From Nocardia sp. NBC_01730 (lineage in GTDB: Bacteria > Actinomycetota > Actinomycetes > Mycobacteriales > Mycobacteriaceae): DNA of 64,000 nt. The stretch's first letter is position 1, and every line of letters starts with the position of its first letter. The notes below the pieces were generated by a model that was given only the letters and a program-made list of their open reading frames with translations, was not told where the DNA came from and did no database searches. A program made the position numbers and the translations under genes. The stretch spans positions 2,418,001 through 2,482,000 of the forward strand of contig NZ_CP109162.1 in assembly GCF_035920445.1 (NCBI RefSeq), given 5' to 3'. This document shows positions 13,201 through 22,282 of the stretch, piece after piece.

Positions 13201-16200
13201 CGCGCGGGCCAATCGCTCGATCCCGGCGAACGTCTCGGCAGTGATCACGGTGTCCGCGACGTCGCCGCGCATGGACTGGCGGGCAGGACGCGGACGGTCG
13301 GCCGGAAGTTCCAGCACCGGCGGCATCCCCGCCAGTTGCTCTGCCCAATAACGCAACTGGCGTGACGCCAGCGAGTCCGGATCGTTCTCGTCGCCGAGCA
13401 GGCTGCGATGCCAGATGCTGTAGTCGGCGTACTGTACCGTCAGCGGTTGCCAGTCTGGCGTCTTTCCCTCTGACCTCGCCGCATAGGCCGCCGCGACATC
13501 GGCCGCGAGTGGTCGAAGAGACGATCCATCGCAGCAGATATGGTGCAGGACAACGACCAGTACATGACGCAGGCGATCGGCTGTCGCAAGCACCGCGACC
13601 CGGATCGGCGGACGCTCGCGCACGTCGGCTCCGATCGACGCCAGCTCGCGAATCCGGTTCGCGATGTCGTCGCTGTCGGTCGGCTTCGGGGTCAGATCGA
13701 GTTCGGCGACGACCTGTTCGGCCGGCAGAATGACCTGTGTCCCTTCCCCATCCACGGCAGGATAGAAGGTGCGCAGCGATTCGTGCCGATCGATCACGTC
13801 CGTCAGGGACGCACGCAGCGCCGCGGTGTTCAGACGTCCGGTCAGCTGCACAATCAGCGGGATATTGTACGCGGCGGACGCCGGATCGGCCTGATTGACC
13901 AACCACATCCTGTTCTGCGCGGGCGACAACGGCAGAGGCTCGACCCGCCGTGCCGCCCGCAGCGCGGGCCGGCCGGGGCGGTGCGCGCCTTCGATATGCG
14001 CGGCGAGTTCGGCGACGGTCGGTTTACCGAACAGATCGCGGACCGACACGTCGCATCGGGTCACCTCGGCGATGCGCACGGCGGCACTGGTCGCGGTGAG
14101 CGAATTGCCGCCCAGTTCGAAGAAGCTGTCCAGCACACCTACCCGCTCCGTACCCAGAACCTCGGCGAAGACGTCGGCGATCGACTCCTCGACGACCGTG
14201 CGGGGCGCTACATACGCCGCGGCCGAATCGAACACCGGTTCCGGCAGCGCACGGAGGTCCACTTTGCCGTTGACTGTCAGCGGCAACGCCGACAACACGA
14301 CAATGCTCGCCGGCACCATGTATTCCGGCAGCAGTGTTCCGACGTGGGCGCGAAGGGAATCGGCGGCACAGGCCATGTCGCCGGCAGGCACGACGTATCC
14401 GACAAGCCGTGCCGCCTCCGTGCCGGGCAGATGCACGACGACGACCGCCGCCGAGACAGCGCTGTGGGTCAACAGCGCGGTGCGGATCTCGCCCAATTCG
14501 ATGCGGAACCCGCGCAGCTGCACCTGCTGGTCGGCGCGGCCACGGTATTCCAGCTCGCCGTTGTGATTCCATCGTGCGACATCGCCGCTGCGATAGAGGC
14601 GTTCGCCCGGCTTTCCGAACGGGTCGGCGACGAAGCGCCCCGCGGTCAACGCAGGTCGGTTGAGATAGCCGCGGGCGAGTTGGTCTCCCGCGACATAGAT
14701 CTCGCCCCAGGCCCCCAGCGGAACCGGGCGCAACTGCTCGTCGAGGACATATATCCGCACACCCGGCAACGGCGGGCCGATCGTGCTCGGCGCACCCGGC
14801 ACGGCGATGTCCGGTGTCAGGCCGAGGTAGGTGAGGATGACCGTGGTTTCGGTGATCCCGTAACTGTTGGCCAGCATGGGCAGGTTCGGGTTGCGCTCGT
14901 ACCAGTCCGCCAATGCCGCCGGGTTGAGAGCTTCGCCCGAGATGTAGACCAGGCGAAGGACGAGTTCGCCGTCGGGCTCGCCTGCCTGCACGTACCGCTG
15001 TTGTGCGGCGGCGAATTGATTGAATGCCGTGGGCGTCTGGTTGAAGTGGGTCACCTTCTCGCGTGCCACGAGGCGCACGAGGTCGTCCGGCGAACGCGTC
15101 GTGAGGCTGTCCACGACGACGACACGGCCACCAGTGACCAACGCGCCGAATATTTCCCATACCGAGTAGTCGAACGCGATCGAATGGAAGAACGTCCAGA
15201 CGTCGTCGGATCGGACTCCGATCTCGGCACACGCGTTCACCAGGTAGCTGGCGACAGCGCGATGGGTTATCGACACGCCCTTCGGTCGACCGGTCGATCC
15301 CGACGTGTAGATGACGTAGGCGAGGTTGTCGGAACCCAGCGGGCCGGTCCGATCGGCATCGGTGATCGGACCCGAGGCATCCTCGCGGTCGGCAGCGGGT
15401 ACGTCGTCGAACAGCACCACCCGGCGTGGATCGCCCGGCACGTGCTCACGCATGCTCTGGTTCGTCACGACAACGACCGGATCGGCATCGTTCAGGACGT
15501 ATTCGAGCCGCTCTGCCGGATGCGCCGCGTCCAACGGCAGATACCCTGCGCCCGACTTCAGCACGGCCAGCACGACGACGATCAGATCGGCATCCCGTGG
15601 CATCGCGATGGCCACCAGTGATTCCGGCCCCGCGCCGAGGGCGATGAGCCTGCGCGCGAACCGGTTGGACCGCTCGTCCAGCTGGCGGTAGGTGAGGGTG
15701 GTCGCGCCCGACGTGACGGCTACCGCGGACGGAGTAGCCGCTGCCTGTCGCGTGAGCAGATCCACCAGTGTCTCGGAGGGCGATTCGCCCTCGTGGCCCG
15801 CGAGTTCCCCGACGATTCGCAGCTCCTCGGCAGGGTCGAGGATCTGGATGTCGACGATGGGGGTGTCTCTGGGCGACTCCATCATCCGCTGCAGGAACTC
15901 GAGGAACCGGTCTGCGTGCGACTCCAGTTCATCCTGGCCGTACAGGTTCGCGTTGCCGTGCAGTTCGATGAGCAGCGGCGCATCGGCACCGGAGCGGTAC
16001 AGGTTCAGCTGCAGATCGTCGAGCGCCCCCGAGGTCAGTGCGCGGTACCGGCCGACGGCTGACCCGAGGCGGATCTCGGAGTCGAAGAACAAGATGTTGA
16101 CGATCGGGCCGAACGAGTTCGCCGCCGCGTCCAGCGCGTTCGACTCGCGGCGCAGATCCTCGAACCGGTAGAGCTGGTGCCGCATCGCCGAGACGAGTTC

Positions 16201-17169
16201 GGAGACCGACGCGCGGACCAACTCCTCCACGGTGGTCGTCGCATGCACCGCGAATCGGATCGGCACCATGTTCGCCAACATCGCGGCCGCATTGCGCAGG
16301 CGCTTCGTCACTCGCCCGCTCACCGGCATCGACAACACCACATCGTCCGCACGTGTCATCCGGGCGAGGAACGCGGCGAACGCGGAGATCACCACCTGCG
16401 CGGACGACGCTTTCAGCTCGTCGGCAAAGCCATCGAGCAACTCGGACAACTGCGACGGAAGCTGTCGGCCCGCCACGCGGTCGACTTTGCTCCACCGCGC
16501 CGTGCGGCCGGACAAACTCACCGGCGTCGGAAGATCGGCGACCTTGTCGAGCCAGTGTGCTTTGTCGGTTTCGAACCGGGAGCTGGCGCGATAAGCGTGC
16601 TCCACTTCGATGACGTCGCGCAACCCGGCCGCCACCAACGGCGCAGGCGGCCTGTTCTCGACGATCGCGTTGTAATGCTCGGCCATCCGGGACACGACAT
16701 TGAACGCGCCGTAACCGTCGATCACGAGATGATGGGCACGGCCGTACCAGAGATACCGGTTCTCGGCGAGCCGGATGAGCCGCATCGCGGTGAGCCGGTC
16801 ACGGCTGAGATCGACAGCCTTGGTGTTGTAATCGCGGCGCATCCATTCCATCGCCGCCGCGAACGGATCGTCCTCATCACTGACATCCAGCACAGACTCG
16901 TCGTAGACGATGCTGCGGTCGACGAATTGATATGGGCGACCTTCGGACTCGACCACCCGTACCACCAGAGACTCGGTCTCATGCCCGGCCTCGTTCACCG
17001 CCCGACTGAATGCATCGAGGTCTACCGGGCCTTCGATCTCGACGTAATGTGCGATGTTGACAGCCGGTCCGCCGGGCATGTTGTCCGCGAACCACATGCC
17101 GTACTGCGCCCTCGAGAGCGGAATCAGACCCAGATCGCGGTCGGAGGTTCCGGCTGACTTCAGATTCAT
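1..17169 (-). CDS. Giant non-ribosomal peptide synthetase, 5 modules + E domain, 3' end outside window
   Basis: Multimodular NRPS assembling a peptide on carrier-protein thioesters in the cytoplasm. The frame is open from the ATG at 17169 to base 1 (5,723 codons) with no stop and continues past the edge. The start follows GAGGGG by 6 nt, and a TAG directly precedes the ATG in the same frame. Domain order: C-A-PCP, four times C-A-PCP, then E. All five C domains keep HHxxxDG (H146, H1209, H2257, H3322, H4385). PCP serines are S1023, S2074, S3136, S4199 and S5257. The E domain has HHLAVDG at 5445. The N-terminal C domain has no upstream donor module, so it may be a starter C (acyl or hydroxyl donor) or accept from a lost partner. 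No MbtH, TE, transporter or tailoring gene is visible nearby. Product unknown. The NRPS assignment is certain; substrate predictions are not. Confidence 0.97.
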   Translation of the reverse strand, partial: MNLKSAGTSDRDLGLIPLSRAQYGMWFADNMPGGPAVNIAHYVEIEGPVDLDAFSRAVNEAGHETESLVVRVVESEGRPYQFVDRSIVYDESVLDVSDEDDPFAAAMEWMRRDYNTKAVDLSRDRLTAMRLIRLAENRYLWYGRAHHLVIDGYGAFNVVSRMAEHYNAIVENRPPAPLVAAGLRDVIEVEHAYRASSRFETDKAHWLDKVADLPTPVSLSGRTARWSKVDRVAGRQLPSQLSELLDGFADELKASSAQVVISAFAAFLARMTRADDVVLSMPVSGRVTKRLRNAAAMLANMVPIRFAVHATTTVEELVRASVSELVSAMRHQLYRFEDLRRESNALDAAANSFGPIVNILFFDSEIRLGSAVGRYRALTSGALDDLQLNLYRSGADAPLLIELHGNANLYGQDELESHADRFLEFLQRMMESPRDTPIVDIQILDPAEELRIVGELAGHEGESPSETLVDLLTRQAAATPSAVAVTSGATTLTYRQLDERSNRFARRLIALGAGPESLVAIAMPRDADLIVVVLAVLKSGAGYLPLDAAHPAERLEYVLNDADPVVVVTNQSMREHVPGDPRRVVLFDDVPAADREDASGPITDADRTGPLGSDNLAYVIYTSGSTGRPKGVSITHRAVASYLVNACAEIGVRSDDVWTFFHSIAFDYSVWEIFGALVTGGRVVVVDSLTTRSPDDLVRLVAREKVTHFNQTPTAFNQFAAAQQRYVQAGEPDGELVLRLVYISGEALNPAALADWYERNPNLPMLANSYGITETTVILTYLGLTPDIAVPGAPSTIGPPLPGVRIYVLDEQLRPVPLGAWGEIYVAGDQLARGYLNRPALTAGRFVADPFGKPGERLYRSGDVARWNHNGELEYRGRADQQVQLRGFRIELGEIRTALLTHSAVSAAVVVVHLPGTEAARLVGYVVPAGDMACAADSLRAHVGTLLPEYMVPASIVVLSALPLTVNGKVDLRALPEPVFDSAAAYVAPRTVVEESIADVFAEVLGTERVGVLDSFFELGGNSLTATSAAVRIAEVTRCDVSVRDLFGKPTVAELAAHIEGAHRPGRPALRAARRVEPLPLSPAQNRMWLVNQADPASAAYNIPLIVQLTGRLNTAALRASLTDVIDRHESLRTFYPAVDGEGTQVILPAEQVVAELDLTPKPTDSDDIANRIRELASIGADVRERPPIRVAVLATADRLRHVLVVVLHHICCDGSSLRPLAADVAAAYAARSEGKTPDWQPLTVQYADYSIWHRSLLGDENDPDSLASRQLRYWAEQLAGMPPVLELPADRPRPARQSMRGDVADTVITAETFAGIERLARATHVTTFMVVHAALAVLLARLSSSSDITIGTPVAGRGERALEPLIGMFVNTVPLRTEVRFDESFTAFLARVKDIDADAFASSDLPYERVVEELDPRRSMAYAPLCQVYLAFENMDRASLELPELTVEILDPGAEPAKVDIIVTVAENAAAGGDVALRINYATDLFDRGTVEELAARLNRILAVFVANPQVPVGGADLLSVGERLGLVPASGGAGEGPRVLPELLSVGDPGAAAVVSGAQVVSYGELDAWSNRVARVLIERGVGPGDQVALAMARSVEFVVGLWAVTKAGAAFVPVDPRNPAERVAHMITDADARVAITVEASRNLLPDQVQQLVLDDLDTEGFIAARSSAVVTDADRVRACHVSDTAYVVYTSGSTGTPKGVAVTHEGLANFAAEQRERYRVESSSRVLQLAAPGFDAVVLELLLAHANGAALVVSPPEVFAGAELAELIRTQRVSHAFVTPSVLATMSPAGLDSLQVLVAGGEAVSPETVAVWGPERRLFNGYGPTETTIMVAISDPLRVGDPVTIGGPIRGIEAVVLDARLRPVPVGVAGELCFSGTQLARGYLNQPAATAATFVANPYGPAGTRMYRTGDLARWTPDHTLEYLGRTDFQVKIRGQRIELGEIEAVLAGHPDVSAAVAVGVATDGGSRLAAYVVPVNGAIDNAELLNYAAQRLPSHMVPDTVIVLDTLPLSSVGKVDRAALPEPVFAVTTTEFVAPRDVAEQVVADIYAGVLGIERVGILDSFFDLGGNSLSATRVAARLSAAFGVEVPLRAVFEAPTIAVLAENLRTADAVEREPLVPQERPDRIPLSPAQARMWFLNQFDTSSPVYNVPLVVRMSGNLEVAAMYAAITDVLDRHESLRTVYPDSDTGPHQMIVPVQAALPRLAPVAVAESGVEARIAAEVAVGFDVISEVPCRITLLSSAPDEHTLILVVHHISIDGSSLAPLAADLMAAYQARARQRAPQWAPLPVQYADYALWQRKLLGAEDDPHSPTVAQTGYWLAALADLPEVLDLPTDRPRPVKQSFRGATVSAALPADLHRDVVALARRHDATVFMVTHAAFAVLLARLSGTGDIAVGTPIAGRGEPGLDGLIGMFVNTLVLRSRIEPGACFLSVLDQVRAADLAAFENADIPFERLVEVLNPPRTTAHAPLTQVGFSFQNIEIPTVEFDGLTVSAHMADPSVAKYDLHLNLVDATEPGGEPGDMAVEFSYATDLFDESTITSMFDRYLLLLRAAVADPARAIGDMDLLTAREARELTARSTGVTTQTSTSTIADLFAAQAAATPENTAVLDAENGDRHSYREFAARVNSLARVLIGRGVGPESVVAVAMRRSVDLLTTLYAIHAAGAAYLPLDPDHPVDRVRAVLTAARPTAVVTRLVDMANLPDDVPVWVLEELDAGHADSSMVTDADRSRPLNPNDLAYVIYTSGSTGVPKGVAMPHAGVVNQLRWMRDHYRLAGDDIMMLRTPVTFDLSVWELFSALTCGASLVVAGSDAHSDPSAVARLMAEYRVTTVDFVPSLLSAFLEVADRREFPNLRRVMCIGEALPADTVRRFRDLSDARIDNLYGPTEAAVSVTAHRIDALDGIAVPIGVPEANVVVYVLDSRLHPVPIGVTGELYLGGVQLARGYHEHPGLTAATFVADPFGGAAGSRLYRTGDLVRWDEDGSLRYVGRADSQVKVRGLRIELGDIEAALLAHEQVSAAVAQVHTDRGEQRLIAYVVAEEALDAKQVRGFLLERLPAYMVPSPVVRIDSIPLTANGKVDYRALPVPDPSTHESEYRAPQGLVEQTIAGVFGELFGLPEIGADDNFFDLGGNSLIATRALSRVGDIVDVSIPVRVIFEAPTVADLAERISQLRAVPSLPAPTRNPRPDHLPLSQAQTRMWFLNQFDPDSAGYVVPLAIRLDGVLDIDALAAAVGDVIERHESLRTVYPAVDGTPTQVVLDSADVVATCDLTPQPIGERELSRRLAEFTSVGFDVSKGVPLRIALYQLSDTTWTVALAVHHISCDGYSVAPLAADIVAAYQARSSGNPPDWAPLPVQFADYALWQRAVLGSVEDPDSHVARDIAYWRTQLAGIPDLLELPTDRPRPIEQTQCGAVLHVTIPGELQGRVESLARRAGSTTFMVVHTALALLLSRLSGSDDITIGVPHAGRGDRSLDNLVGMFVNTLVMRTRITLDQTFMSLLNEVRRTDIEAFDHATVPFEQLVDALNPARSTAHTPLFQVMLAYQNMAQARVELPGLTVENVDPGDSAAICDLLLMMTEGHGTHNEPTGMTLRLTYATDLFDEDSVRRFADQFVRVLDAAATDADSAVGELELLDPAERHQVLERWNDTAGPAAEGRTLVDAFDEQVARTPDGPAIRLPDGSTLTYRDFDSRVNRLARWLIARGAGPDTVVAVAIRRSAELITTLYAVVKAGAAFLPIDPDHPSVRIARVLSAARPLVVLTTSADGDELPGGFESVRIDRLDVTALSDAPIADAERRTPLRPDNVAYVLFTSGSTGVPKGVALTHSATVSQLAWAQQQWPHGASDAVLYKTPITFDIAVWELFWPLQTGAHIVVAEPDGHRDPAYMAGVIASHEVTTVHFVPSMLDVLLESTGGAQLPSIRRVFVAGEALAQRTVDAAARVFGNADLVNWYGPAEAEVVTAQRCLTGIATPATVPIGAPVSGMKVYVLDSRLRPSPVGVVGELYVSGVQLARGYHARADLTCGAFVAHPFGAQGERLYRTGDLVRWTKTGELEFVGRSDFQVKVRGQRVEPGDVEAALYAVAHVARAVAVVTAERIVGYVTLVPGAMTDGRAIRDQLTRSLPSYLVPVGVQVLDSMPLTANGKLDRAALPQPVFDDGKEFVSPRTDREVALANVVAEITGADRVSVTANVFEIGVNSLSAAQIAARAEAALGVEVGIRDIFDEPTIAGLAERIAMRTRSTVNPLAPRPRPAAVPLAAAQRRMWFLNQFDTASAAYNICFAARLTGPLDVDALRAAFLDVVTRHEPLRTVYPTVDGEPCQVVQDGAAIAADLVLAPEPVVDETELADRIRNAVGAGFDIAKSAPVRARLYQTGANDHVLVLVVHHIAADGSSMAPLARDVFAAYRARANGRAPQWEPLEVQYADYSMWQQEMLGSEDDPTSVTARQIAYWSEVLGDSPELLGMPTDRPRPATMSMAGGSVRFGMPARLHDDIVRLAHRSGVTVFVVLHAALAILLARTAHSEDVSVGTPVAGRGRRELDDLVGMFVNTVVLRTQVRDDRSFAELLAEVRGVDLEALAHADVPYERLVDVLGRPRSTAYSPLFQVMFGLQNTRAARFELPGVGVELLDPGIAQAKTDLTVLVTERLEGDLPAGIDGEIIYATDLFVESTAESLAERFIRVLEAVTSDPTRPVGDIALLSAEEAERLLPARGGDTTRPCLLPDLLASAVAADPSAVALIGDTETITYGELDRRANQLARHLIAGDVGPGAFVALAVPRSVDYHVAMWAIAKTGATFVPVDLRYPPDRIAHMVNDSGVEVGITLAAACTSLPGGVRWLVLDDPRSAAGTAAHSDGAVTDADRPRALQIQDAAYVVYTSGSTGAPKGVVVTHEGLAGFAAEQRDRYRVDRTSRVLQVAAPAFDAVLLEALMAHAACASLVVSPPDVFGGQELAELIRTHRVSHAFLTPSVLATMSPADLESVRMLAVGGEMVAPDLVAAWAPGRRLHNIYGPTETTIVITMSDPVQATDVITIGGPIRGAEAMVLDGRLRPVPVGTPGELHLSGAQLARGYLNRPATTAGAFVANPYGGPGSRMYRTGDIVRWTAERTLEYIGRIDFQVKIRGQRIELGEIDAALLAHPRVATAVTVSRSGPGGQPVLAAYIVPELGTVVEPSAVLDHVAAVLPTHMVPSTITVLDRMPLSSTGKVDRKALPEPVFETAGDDVVAPATDRERIIATVFADVLGLTSVGATTSFFALGGDSIMSIQLASRLKSAGVIVTARDIFERKTVRGLARVAEAAERVSLEELPGGGVGEIPLTPIVSFFTDRLGAADRFAQSMLVRLPRDVRAEDVTATVQAMLERHDMLRSRLRERRLHVLPESAADAAGSVSTRTFRADEVPGSDGFTAVVEAALAGASDRLDPAEGRMLQVVCLLPESGVDADARALIVIHHLAVDGVSWRILIPDFVAAWQQITQGRPVELPAQGTSMRRWAHALAAAAAGRAGEFQLWHRMSAAADPLFGRAVLDPAVDTQSTVRHLAVSIPTEVTSALLAAVPDAVRGSVDDALLAGLAVAVTRWRRRRGVAHAGMKVLLEGHGREEQIAEGADISRTVGWFTSAYPVALDLSGIEDADLRAAVKSVKDQLRDIPDKGIGYGLLRYLNTETADRLAASPEPQISFNNLGRVGVDLTTLSDVAWIPADEQFDRRAAFDPEMPAAAAVTIDVNIVDAE
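1290..4440 (-). other. NRPS module 5: C-A-PCP(E-type)
   Basis: C domain with HHIAADGSS at 4385-4393. The A domain core [11 protein letters not shown] is near 4871. Specificity positions by eye: D-A-L-F-A-G-I-I-V, a hydrophobic pocket. The PCP reads ALGGDSIMS (S5257): GGDS rather than GGNS is the form known for carriers that precede an epimerization domain, in agreement with the next domain. The residue added here should appear in the product in D form. Confidence 0.85.
4480..7620 (-). other. NRPS module 4: C-A-PCP, non-canonical carrier motif
   Basis: C domain with HHISCDGYS at 3322-3330. The A domain carries [11 protein letters not shown] near 3810. Its A5 motif is altered to [11 protein letters not shown], without the usual GPTE. 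Specificity positions by eye: D-I-W-H-F-A-W-V-V. The PCP motif is [10 protein letters not shown]: the second glycine of the GG pair is valine, while phosphopantetheine serine S4199 is kept. The module is probably functional because both the HHxxxDG and the serine are intact. Confidence 0.83.
7660..10810 (-). other. NRPS module 3: C-A-PCP
   Basis: C domain with HHISIDGSS at 2257-2265. The A domain core [11 protein letters not shown] is near 2745; PCP serine S3136 is in DLGGNSLIA. Specificity positions by eye: D-L-W-D-M-I-L-V-S. The scaffold ([23 protein letters not shown]) is the one common in Ser and ornithine-derived A domains, but the pocket residues differ from the serine code D-V-W-H-L-S-L-I-D, so no substrate is assigned. 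Confidence 0.85.
10850..13975 (-). other. NRPS module 2: C-A-PCP
   Basis: C domain with HHICCDGSS at 1209-1217, LCL-like. The A domain core [11 protein letters not shown] is near 1691; the PCP serine is S2074 (DLGGNSLSA). Specificity positions by eye: D-A-L-F-V-G-G-I-M, suggesting a hydrophobic pocket, no firm substrate. The A domain closely resembles that of module 5 (shared phrases such as [16 protein letters not shown] and GGPIRGxEAxVLD), pointing to internal duplication. Confidence 0.85.
13990..17145 (-). other. NRPS module 1: C(start?)-A-PCP
   Basis: C domain about residues 8-440 with [10 protein letters not shown] at 145-154. The A domain core [11 protein letters not shown] is near residue 619, and PCP serine S1023 sits in [10 protein letters not shown]. 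Residues at the usual specificity positions, aligned by eye, read D-Y-W-N-Y-S-S-V-I. The scaffold (NQTPTAF) resembles Thr/Ser-type domains, but the code matches nothing I can name. The C domain differs in its core motif from the later, mutually similar ones (HHIxxDGxS), consistent with a different donor type. Confidence 0.85.
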
Positions 17170-18583
17170 CTATGACCCCTCACTCAGACTCGGAGGCACT
17201 GGGCGCGGCGGAACTGCGCCGCCCTGCCCGTGTCCGACATTGCCGTTATATGCATTTCGTCTACATCGAAGCGGCTCGGACCCCTGCTTCCGAACGCGCC
17301 GATCATGTACCGCGTGTGACTCGCTCCGTCTGCGCCCCGAATCGAAACCGAGCGCTGACCGGCCTTGCACGGCGACCACCCACCTCTCATTTGCCGATGT
17401 TTTCCAACATCTTCAATCTGAAAAGCAGGACTTTTGGACACACAAGCCCAGCGTCCAGGTCCACCTACGATCAGCTATCCAACAGCATTCGCGCTCAGTC
17501 TAGACACACCAAACCCTCAAACCTGCGCCGAAGGCGGGCGTTTCGATCTTCGGTTCAGTGGAAGAGGCCGCGACGACCGCGCTCGATCCTGTCACACCGA
17601 CGTCGGCGAGCTCCGCAAAAGTTCCTGCTATCGCAGGGAATTCAGCGCAAAGTACCCGAAGCGGACACGGTGCCGACGTGCAGAACACCCTCAGCTGCGG
17701 GGCGGAACCGGCTACAGATGACTACCGCCTCGCCCGTCGGCGCCAGCCGGTTCAGCGACCGCAGGCACATCCCACCGCCTCCAGACACTCTCATAGCAAA
17801 TCATGGCAATGTCATGGCAATGTCATGGCAATGTCATGGCAATGTCATGGCAATGTCATGGCAATGTCATGGCAATTGCACAATATACCCATGGATCAGG
17901 AATTCCTGCTATTTAAGCCAAGGACGCGAATTCAATTCACAAATGCCAGTTCCGTGTCGAAACAGACGTTCATCCTACTTGGTCGAGAATGATTCATAGG
18001 ATAATTTCTACAAATATTTGAGATATTTCCTGGCTGCGCGATCGGAACTGGCACAATTCTGCGGAACGGTGGGGTATACGGTTTCAATCTGGATTCGTTC
18101 GGGGTTTTCATTTTCGACGGATCAGTCGTGCGACTCGCCGGCGGCACCATCGGCGGTATCTCCGCACGATCCAGATGACGACCACCGGGCGTCACGAGCC
18201 ACGCCGATCAGCTGCACATTACCCAATCATGTTGGGAAACAGGGTTTCTACGCCAATACGAGGTCAATTGGACGGTTCAGCCGAAGGCACAGCCGTGCCG
18301 CATCGCCACCGGGACCACGCACAGAGATTTACGAATAAAGGCATTTGAGATCACGAACAGACCAACCGTAGGTGCGCGACACGGCGGAAGGTCAATCCGA
18401 ACAAGCGGGAGCGGGGTGAATGAAGCCAGCCGATTACATTTCACACTCGGACGGATACCGGCGGGGCGCACTTGCGACAACGACAAGCCTCCGGCAGTGG
18501 TCGATAATCCCATACCCGAGCTAGGCGAGACGGCCCCGTACGGCGCGGTATCCAGGCCGGCCGCGTCTGAATTTCCGGCAGCC
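17170..18583. other. Gene-poor, locally AT-rich spacer upstream of the NRPS
   Basis: I see no convincing gene here. About 17790-18120 is clearly richer in A/T than the rest of the window and holds the 11-bp tandem repeat plus a perfect CAGGAATTCCTG palindrome at 17897-17908. This is the likely NRPS promoter region and a plausible target for an Lsr2-type silencer, which is encoded at 54972-55310. Long frames exist on both strands but show no family similarity, and one merely translates the repeat. Confidence 0.6.
17801..17877. repeat. 11-bp tandem repeat, 7 units
   Basis: Six identical copies of TCATGGCAATG (17801-17866) and a seventh ending in T (17867-17877). A degenerate 10-bp copy (TCATAGCAAA, 17791-17800) precedes them. 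The 11-bp period is close to one helical turn, so identical faces line up. Each junction forms ATG-T-CAT, an interrupted palindrome. The array lies 632-708 nt upstream of the NRPS start codon. There are no spacers, so it is not CRISPR. It may be an operator array or a variable-number repeat. Confidence 0.95.
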
Positions 18584-18596
18584 AGGAGGAGATTCG

Positions 18597-18808
18597 ATGC
18601 GTGTGCTCCTGTCGACACTCGGGTCGCACGGAGACGTCCGGCCTCTACCGGCGTTTGCAATTCGGTTGCGGGAGTTCGGCGAGCAAGTCCGGCTCTGCGC
18701 ATGCCGGACTTCCACGACATGGTCGACGGCTTCGAGCCTGCGTCTCGTGCTCGCCGACCCGAGATCACGGGATCCAGACCACATCCCGCAGGGGGCAATG
18801 CGGTGTGA
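18597..18808 (+). pseudogene. 5' remnant of a GT1-type (MGT) glycosyltransferase gene
   Basis: The ATG at 18597 follows a strong AGGAGGAG (18584-18591, 5 nt spacing). The first 35 residues (MRVLLSTLGSHGDVRPLPAF... to RLCA) match the conserved N-terminus of UDP-sugar/NDP-sugar glycosyltransferases that modify natural products. After RLCA the expected continuation (MPDFHDMVDGFEP) lies in another forward frame, so a frameshift is present near 18700. That frame stops at about 18808. A complete enzyme of this family is near 400 residues; less than 80 codons remain. It could have decorated the adjacent NRPS product (inference). Confidence 0.75.
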
Positions 18809-19063
18809 CTCAGCGCGGGTTGGTCTGTTCAGCATGTGAGCCGAGAGTTTTCTGGCAGTCCCGACGGATTCCCGTCTCCAGATCGATCGAGTCGTGCGAT
18901 CCGCCCGCCGCTACTCGCCAGCAGCGGCCGACGCACCGAGTGGTCGAGATCCGGCGTGTTCTGGGAATTTTGCGGATAACTGTGCTCTTAATTGCTTACC
19001 TGCTGGTATCTCTGTAGCCTCCGTGCTCAACGCTCGCTGAAGACCTTCGATCGTGGAGTTCGC

Positions 19064-19834
19064 ATGCTAGAAATCGACCACTTCAGCTATGGCTGGCTAA
19101 CACCTGCCATCGCCTACATCATGTCCGTCACCGGTTCGCTACTCGGGCTTCGCTGCGCCGCCAGGGCGGAAGTAGGGAGCCGCGGCTGGCTCGTCGCCGC
19201 CGCGGTCGCCATCGGTGGTACCGGCATCTGGGTCATGCATTTCATCGCGATGCTCGGGTTCTCCATCCACGGCGCATCCATTCGCTACAACGTTCCGATC
19301 ACCCTGGTGAGCGCAGTTCTCGCGATGGCGGTGGTCTGGTTGGGCCTTTTCGTCGCGAACAATACGATGTGGCGCCCGCTCGCCCTACCCGCCGGAGGCG
19401 CGATCACCGGGCTCGGGGTGGCTGCCATGCACTATGCGGGCATGTACGCGATGAAGTCGGACGCGATCATCGGCTACGACGGTCGAGTGGTGGCGCTGTC
19501 ATTGGTGATCGCGGTGGCGGCGGCGACCGCGGCACTGTGGTTCGCTCTGCACGTCCGGGGCGTGTTCGTCACCGTCTGCGCAGCACTGGTAATGGGTGTC
19601 GCCGTATGCGGGATGCACTACACAGGCATGTTCGCGATGCACGCGCAGACGCCTGGGCACGCGCACTCACCCACGGGCGCGGGTACAGCGCAGTTGCTGA
19701 CCCCGCTCATGGTCAGTGTCAGCATGGTCACCATGCTGCTGCTCCTGCACATCGGCATCACCGACGTCGAGGATCGGCCCGCCACCCCCGCTCACGAACC
19801 ACGCTCTGTCCCATACTGGCCGACTCGGCATTGA
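19064..19834 (+). CDS. MHYT-domain integral membrane protein
   Basis: A 256-aa protein with about seven membrane segments. It carries the MHYT-type motifs spaced along the sequence: WVMHFIAMLGF near residue 57, MHYAGMYAM near 118 and MHYTGMFAMHA near 182. The MHYT domain is proposed to bind a metal and sense O2, CO or NO at the membrane. In many bacteria it is fused to GGDEF/EAL domains; here it stands alone, with only a short cytoplasmic tail. I chose the ATG at 19064 because the hydrophobic domain begins right after it; an upstream start at 18992 would add residues without similarity. It faces pobA convergently with a 209-nt gap. Its role in this cell is unknown. Confidence 0.85.
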   Translation: MLEIDHFSYGWLTPAIAYIMSVTGSLLGLRCAARAEVGSRGWLVAAAVAIGGTGIWVMHFIAMLGFSIHGASIRYNVPITLVSAVLAMAVVWLGLFVANNTMWRPLALPAGGAITGLGVAAMHYAGMYAMKSDAIIGYDGRVVALSLVIAVAAATAALWFALHVRGVFVTVCAALVMGVAVCGMHYTGMFAMHAQTPGHAHSPTGAGTAQLLTPLMVSVSMVTMLLLLHIGITDVEDRPATPAHEPRSVPYWPTRH

Positions 19835-20043
19835 GCCGGGACGCACTGTTCCGAGCTCATCCTGAGCATGCCCGGCCCGCGGAATTCCGCACCGCGATCA
19901 TGACCCGGGCTTGCGGCGGCAACCGCGATCCGTCCGGCGCCCGGCGTTCATCATGCCTCGATCGGCTCCGCACCCGAAGATCTCGGTCCGGCGGAGCCCG
20001 AGCCGAGTACCGGACACCACAAGCCCGGCGCTCCCTACCGTCG

Positions 20044-21234
20044 CTACCCCGGCCATCCGGTGTAAGCCTCGGCGAGGTAGCGCGAACCTGCTTCCGATCC
20101 GACGACGGAGCGTAGTTCGCCCAGTTGACGCCGAGTGTCGAAGTCGTCGGCGTTGTCGAGTCGGTGCAGCATGGTGGTCATCCAGTACGAGAAGTGCTGC
20201 GCCTTCCAGACTCGTTCGAGTGCACGCGCGGTGTATCGGTCCAGAGCGTCGACATCGTTCTTCGAGATCGCGCACTCCAGTGTCTCGGCGAGCACGCGTA
20301 CGTCGGCGAGGGCAAGGTTCAAGCCTTTGGCGCCGGTCGGCGGGACGGTGTGAGCGGCGTCGCCGGCCAGCAGCATGCGTCCGTACCGCATCGGTTCCTG
20401 AACGAAGCTGCGGAAGGGCAACACCGTTTTCTCGATGATCGGGCCTTCGGCCAGGCGGAGCCCGTCTTCACCGGCGAGCCTATGCCGCAGTTCGCTCCAT
20501 ATTCGGTCATCCGACCATTGCCCGATGTCTTCGGTTGCGTCGCACTGGAAATACATCCGCTGCACCGTGTCAGTGCGTTGACTGATCAAGGCGAATCCGC
20601 GGTCAGAACGTGTGTAGACGAGTTCATCCGCACTGCGTGGCGCTTGGGCGAGTATTCCGAACCACGCGAACGGGTATTTCCGAAAGTATTGCCGCCGTTG
20701 GGCTTCCGGTACTTCGTGGCGACAGATACCGCGAGAGCCGTCCGCGCCCACCAGGTAATCGCAGCGGATCTCTCGCCTGCCACCGTCTTCGTCGGTGAAC
20801 CGGATACCCGGAGTGGAGCCCGTGATGTCGATGACTCGGGTATCGGTCACACCGAACCGAATGTCGCCTTCGTCGCGGTTTCGCGCGTCGGCCAGATCGA
20901 TGAAAACGTCCGTTTGGGGGTAGAGCCACGTCGATGCGCCGACAAGGGCTTGGAAGTCGATACGGTAACTGGTTCCGCCGAAGCGCAGGTCGATTCCTTT
21001 GTGTTCGTGCCCCTCGGTGAGAACGCGGTCGGAGACACCGCTGTCTACAAGCAATCGGACGCTGTCCCGTTCGAGGATGCCGGCGCGATGGGTGTGTTCG
21101 ATCTCGGGACGGGTGCGGGTGTCGACCGCGATCGAGTCGATGCCGGACAGGGCGAGCAGGTGCGACAGCATCAGGCCGGCTGGGCCGGCGCCGACGATGC
21201 CGACGGCAGTCCGGACGACGTTACGCTGAGCCAT
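20044..21234 (-). CDS. pobA: 4-hydroxybenzoate 3-monooxygenase
   Basis: Flavoprotein hydroxylase converting 4-hydroxybenzoate to protocatechuate with NAD(P)H and O2, feeding the beta-ketoadipate pathway. At 396 residues it has the family length. Seen: FAD-binding GAGPAGL at residues 15-21, the substrate/flavin region RAGILERDSVRLL near 50, YLVGADGSRG (the DG motif) near 155, and the second FAD motif LLAGDAAHTVPPTGAKGLN near 285. The start follows AAGGAA by about 8 nt. It is divergent from the IclR gene at 21482, the usual arrangement for an IclR-type PobR activator. No protocatechuate dioxygenase genes are in the window. Confidence 0.93.
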   Translation of the reverse strand: MAQRNVVRTAVGIVGAGPAGLMLSHLLALSGIDSIAVDTRTRPEIEHTHRAGILERDSVRLLVDSGVSDRVLTEGHEHKGIDLRFGGTSYRIDFQALVGASTWLYPQTDVFIDLADARNRDEGDIRFGVTDTRVIDITGSTPGIRFTDEDGGRREIRCDYLVGADGSRGICRHEVPEAQRRQYFRKYPFAWFGILAQAPRSADELVYTRSDRGFALISQRTDTVQRMYFQCDATEDIGQWSDDRIWSELRHRLAGEDGLRLAEGPIIEKTVLPFRSFVQEPMRYGRMLLAGDAAHTVPPTGAKGLNLALADVRVLAETLECAISKNDVDALDRYTARALERVWKAQHFSYWMTTMLHRLDNADDFDTRRQLGELRSVVGSEAGSRYLAEAYTGWPG

Positions 21235-21448
21235 GGCGAGGGTTCCTTCGGTCGATGATCAGATCTGGTTGTCGGTAGCCAGAATCGGTGCGGCGAGTCG
21301 GAACCGCGGTCTGCGGCCGGGACGCCGCAGTTGCGCCGAGCCGCCGCGGCGGAGATGTCCTGCTGGGACGACAGGGACGGATACAGCCGACCGGAGGAAC
21401 ACTCATGTGGTGGACCGTATGGATGATGTCGCGGTCAGGTCCAGCGTA

Positions 21449-21469
21449 GGATTTCACTCAGCGAAATCC
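21449..21469. promoter_or_regulatory. Candidate IclR operator between pobA and iclR gene
   Basis: Inverted repeat with 7-bp arms GGATTTC and GAAATCC, 7-nt centre, ending 12 nt before the IclR start codon. The position, just before the regulator and in the shared 247-nt divergent region with pobA, suits autoregulation. Confidence 0.6.
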
Positions 21470-21481
21470 ATGGAGGAAACG

Positions 21482-22261
21482 ATGGCCGGGAACACCGGGC
21501 AACCGGGTGCGAGTGTGATCTCCCGTGCGCTCGCGCTGCTGTCCGCGTTCGACGACCGCCATCGCAGCCTCACCCTGACCGAACTCGCCGATCGTGCCGA
21601 CCTGCCGACGGCAACTGCCTATCGGCAAGTCAAGGAACTGGTCGACGGCGGAGCGCTCACGCGAAACAGCAACGGCGAGTATGTGATCGGCCGAAAAATC
21701 TGGAATCTCGGCCTGCTCGCGCCGGTACAGACCGAGCTGGGCCAGATCGCTTCGCCGTTCCTGCACGACATTTACGCGGCAACTCTCGCAACGGTACATC
21801 TCGCCGAACGCGACGGCGACCGTGTGCTCTACCTCGACCGGTTGTCCGGTCACGCCTCTGTGCCGGTGGTCAGCACGGTGGGATCCACACTTCCGATGCA
21901 CTCGACCGGCGTGGGCAAAGTACTGCTCGCGCATGCTCCGGCCGACGTTCAGACGCGTGTACTCGCATCGCTGACGCGGATCACGCCGTTCACGATCACC
22001 CAGCCGGCACGCTTGAATGAGCAACTCGCGCGGATCCGACGGGACGGGTACGCGACGGCAGTCGAAGAGATGACCCTGGGCGCCTGCTCGGTCGCTGTGC
22101 CGATCACCCGCGCCGGAAGCTCGGGAGATCCCGAGGTCGTCGCCGCACTCGGCATCGTCGTGCCAAGCCTCAAACGCGACCGACCACGCCTTACCGCCGC
22201 GCTTCAAGTCGCCGCGCAAGGCATTTCACGCAGCCTGGCACCGGGTCGCCCCCGCGTGTGA
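21482..22261 (+). CDS. IclR-family transcriptional regulator (probable pobA regulator)
   Basis: A 259-aa protein with an N-terminal winged HTH (SVISRALALLSAFD, then LTLTELADRADLPTATAYRQVKELV, about residues 12-60) and a C-terminal IclR effector domain (STVGSTLPMHSTGVGKVLLA near 135 and the EEMTLGACSVAVPI region). I chose the ATG at 21482 because GGAGG at 21472-21476 is spaced 5 nt from it; an in-frame ATG at 21470 lacks a site. It is divergent from pobA, so control of 4-hydroxybenzoate hydroxylation is the simplest role; family members can activate or repress. It ends 21 nt from the convergent MarR gene. Confidence 0.9.
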   Translation: MAGNTGQPGASVISRALALLSAFDDRHRSLTLTELADRADLPTATAYRQVKELVDGGALTRNSNGEYVIGRKIWNLGLLAPVQTELGQIASPFLHDIYAATLATVHLAERDGDRVLYLDRLSGHASVPVVSTVGSTLPMHSTGVGKVLLAHAPADVQTRVLASLTRITPFTITQPARLNEQLARIRRDGYATAVEEMTLGACSVAVPITRAGSSGDPEVVAALGIVVPSLKRDRPRLTAALQVAAQGISRSLAPGRPRV

Positions 22262-22282
22262 CATCGTGCCCCGCTGTGGCGG

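Noticed and set aside
14024..15232. 402-codon minus-strand frame inside the NRPS region
   Set aside because: It is out of frame with the NRPS, Arg/Gly-rich, and has no family similarity; it is a shadow of module 1.
1..17169. Siderophore synthetase label for the NRPS
   Set aside because: No ornithine hydroxylase, salicylate or dihydroxybenzoate genes, siderophore transporter or iron box seen; the specificity codes do not support it.
17801..17877. Possible CRISPR array
   Set aside because: Units abut directly with no spacers, and no cas genes are present.
17172..17999. 275-codon plus-strand frame across the repeat array
   Set aside because: Translates the 11-bp repeat into a periodic MAMSWQCHGNV string and has no similarity; not considered a gene.
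20125..21258. 377-codon plus-strand frame opposite pobA
   Set aside because: Antisense to a complete, well-conserved pobA; no similarity of its own.
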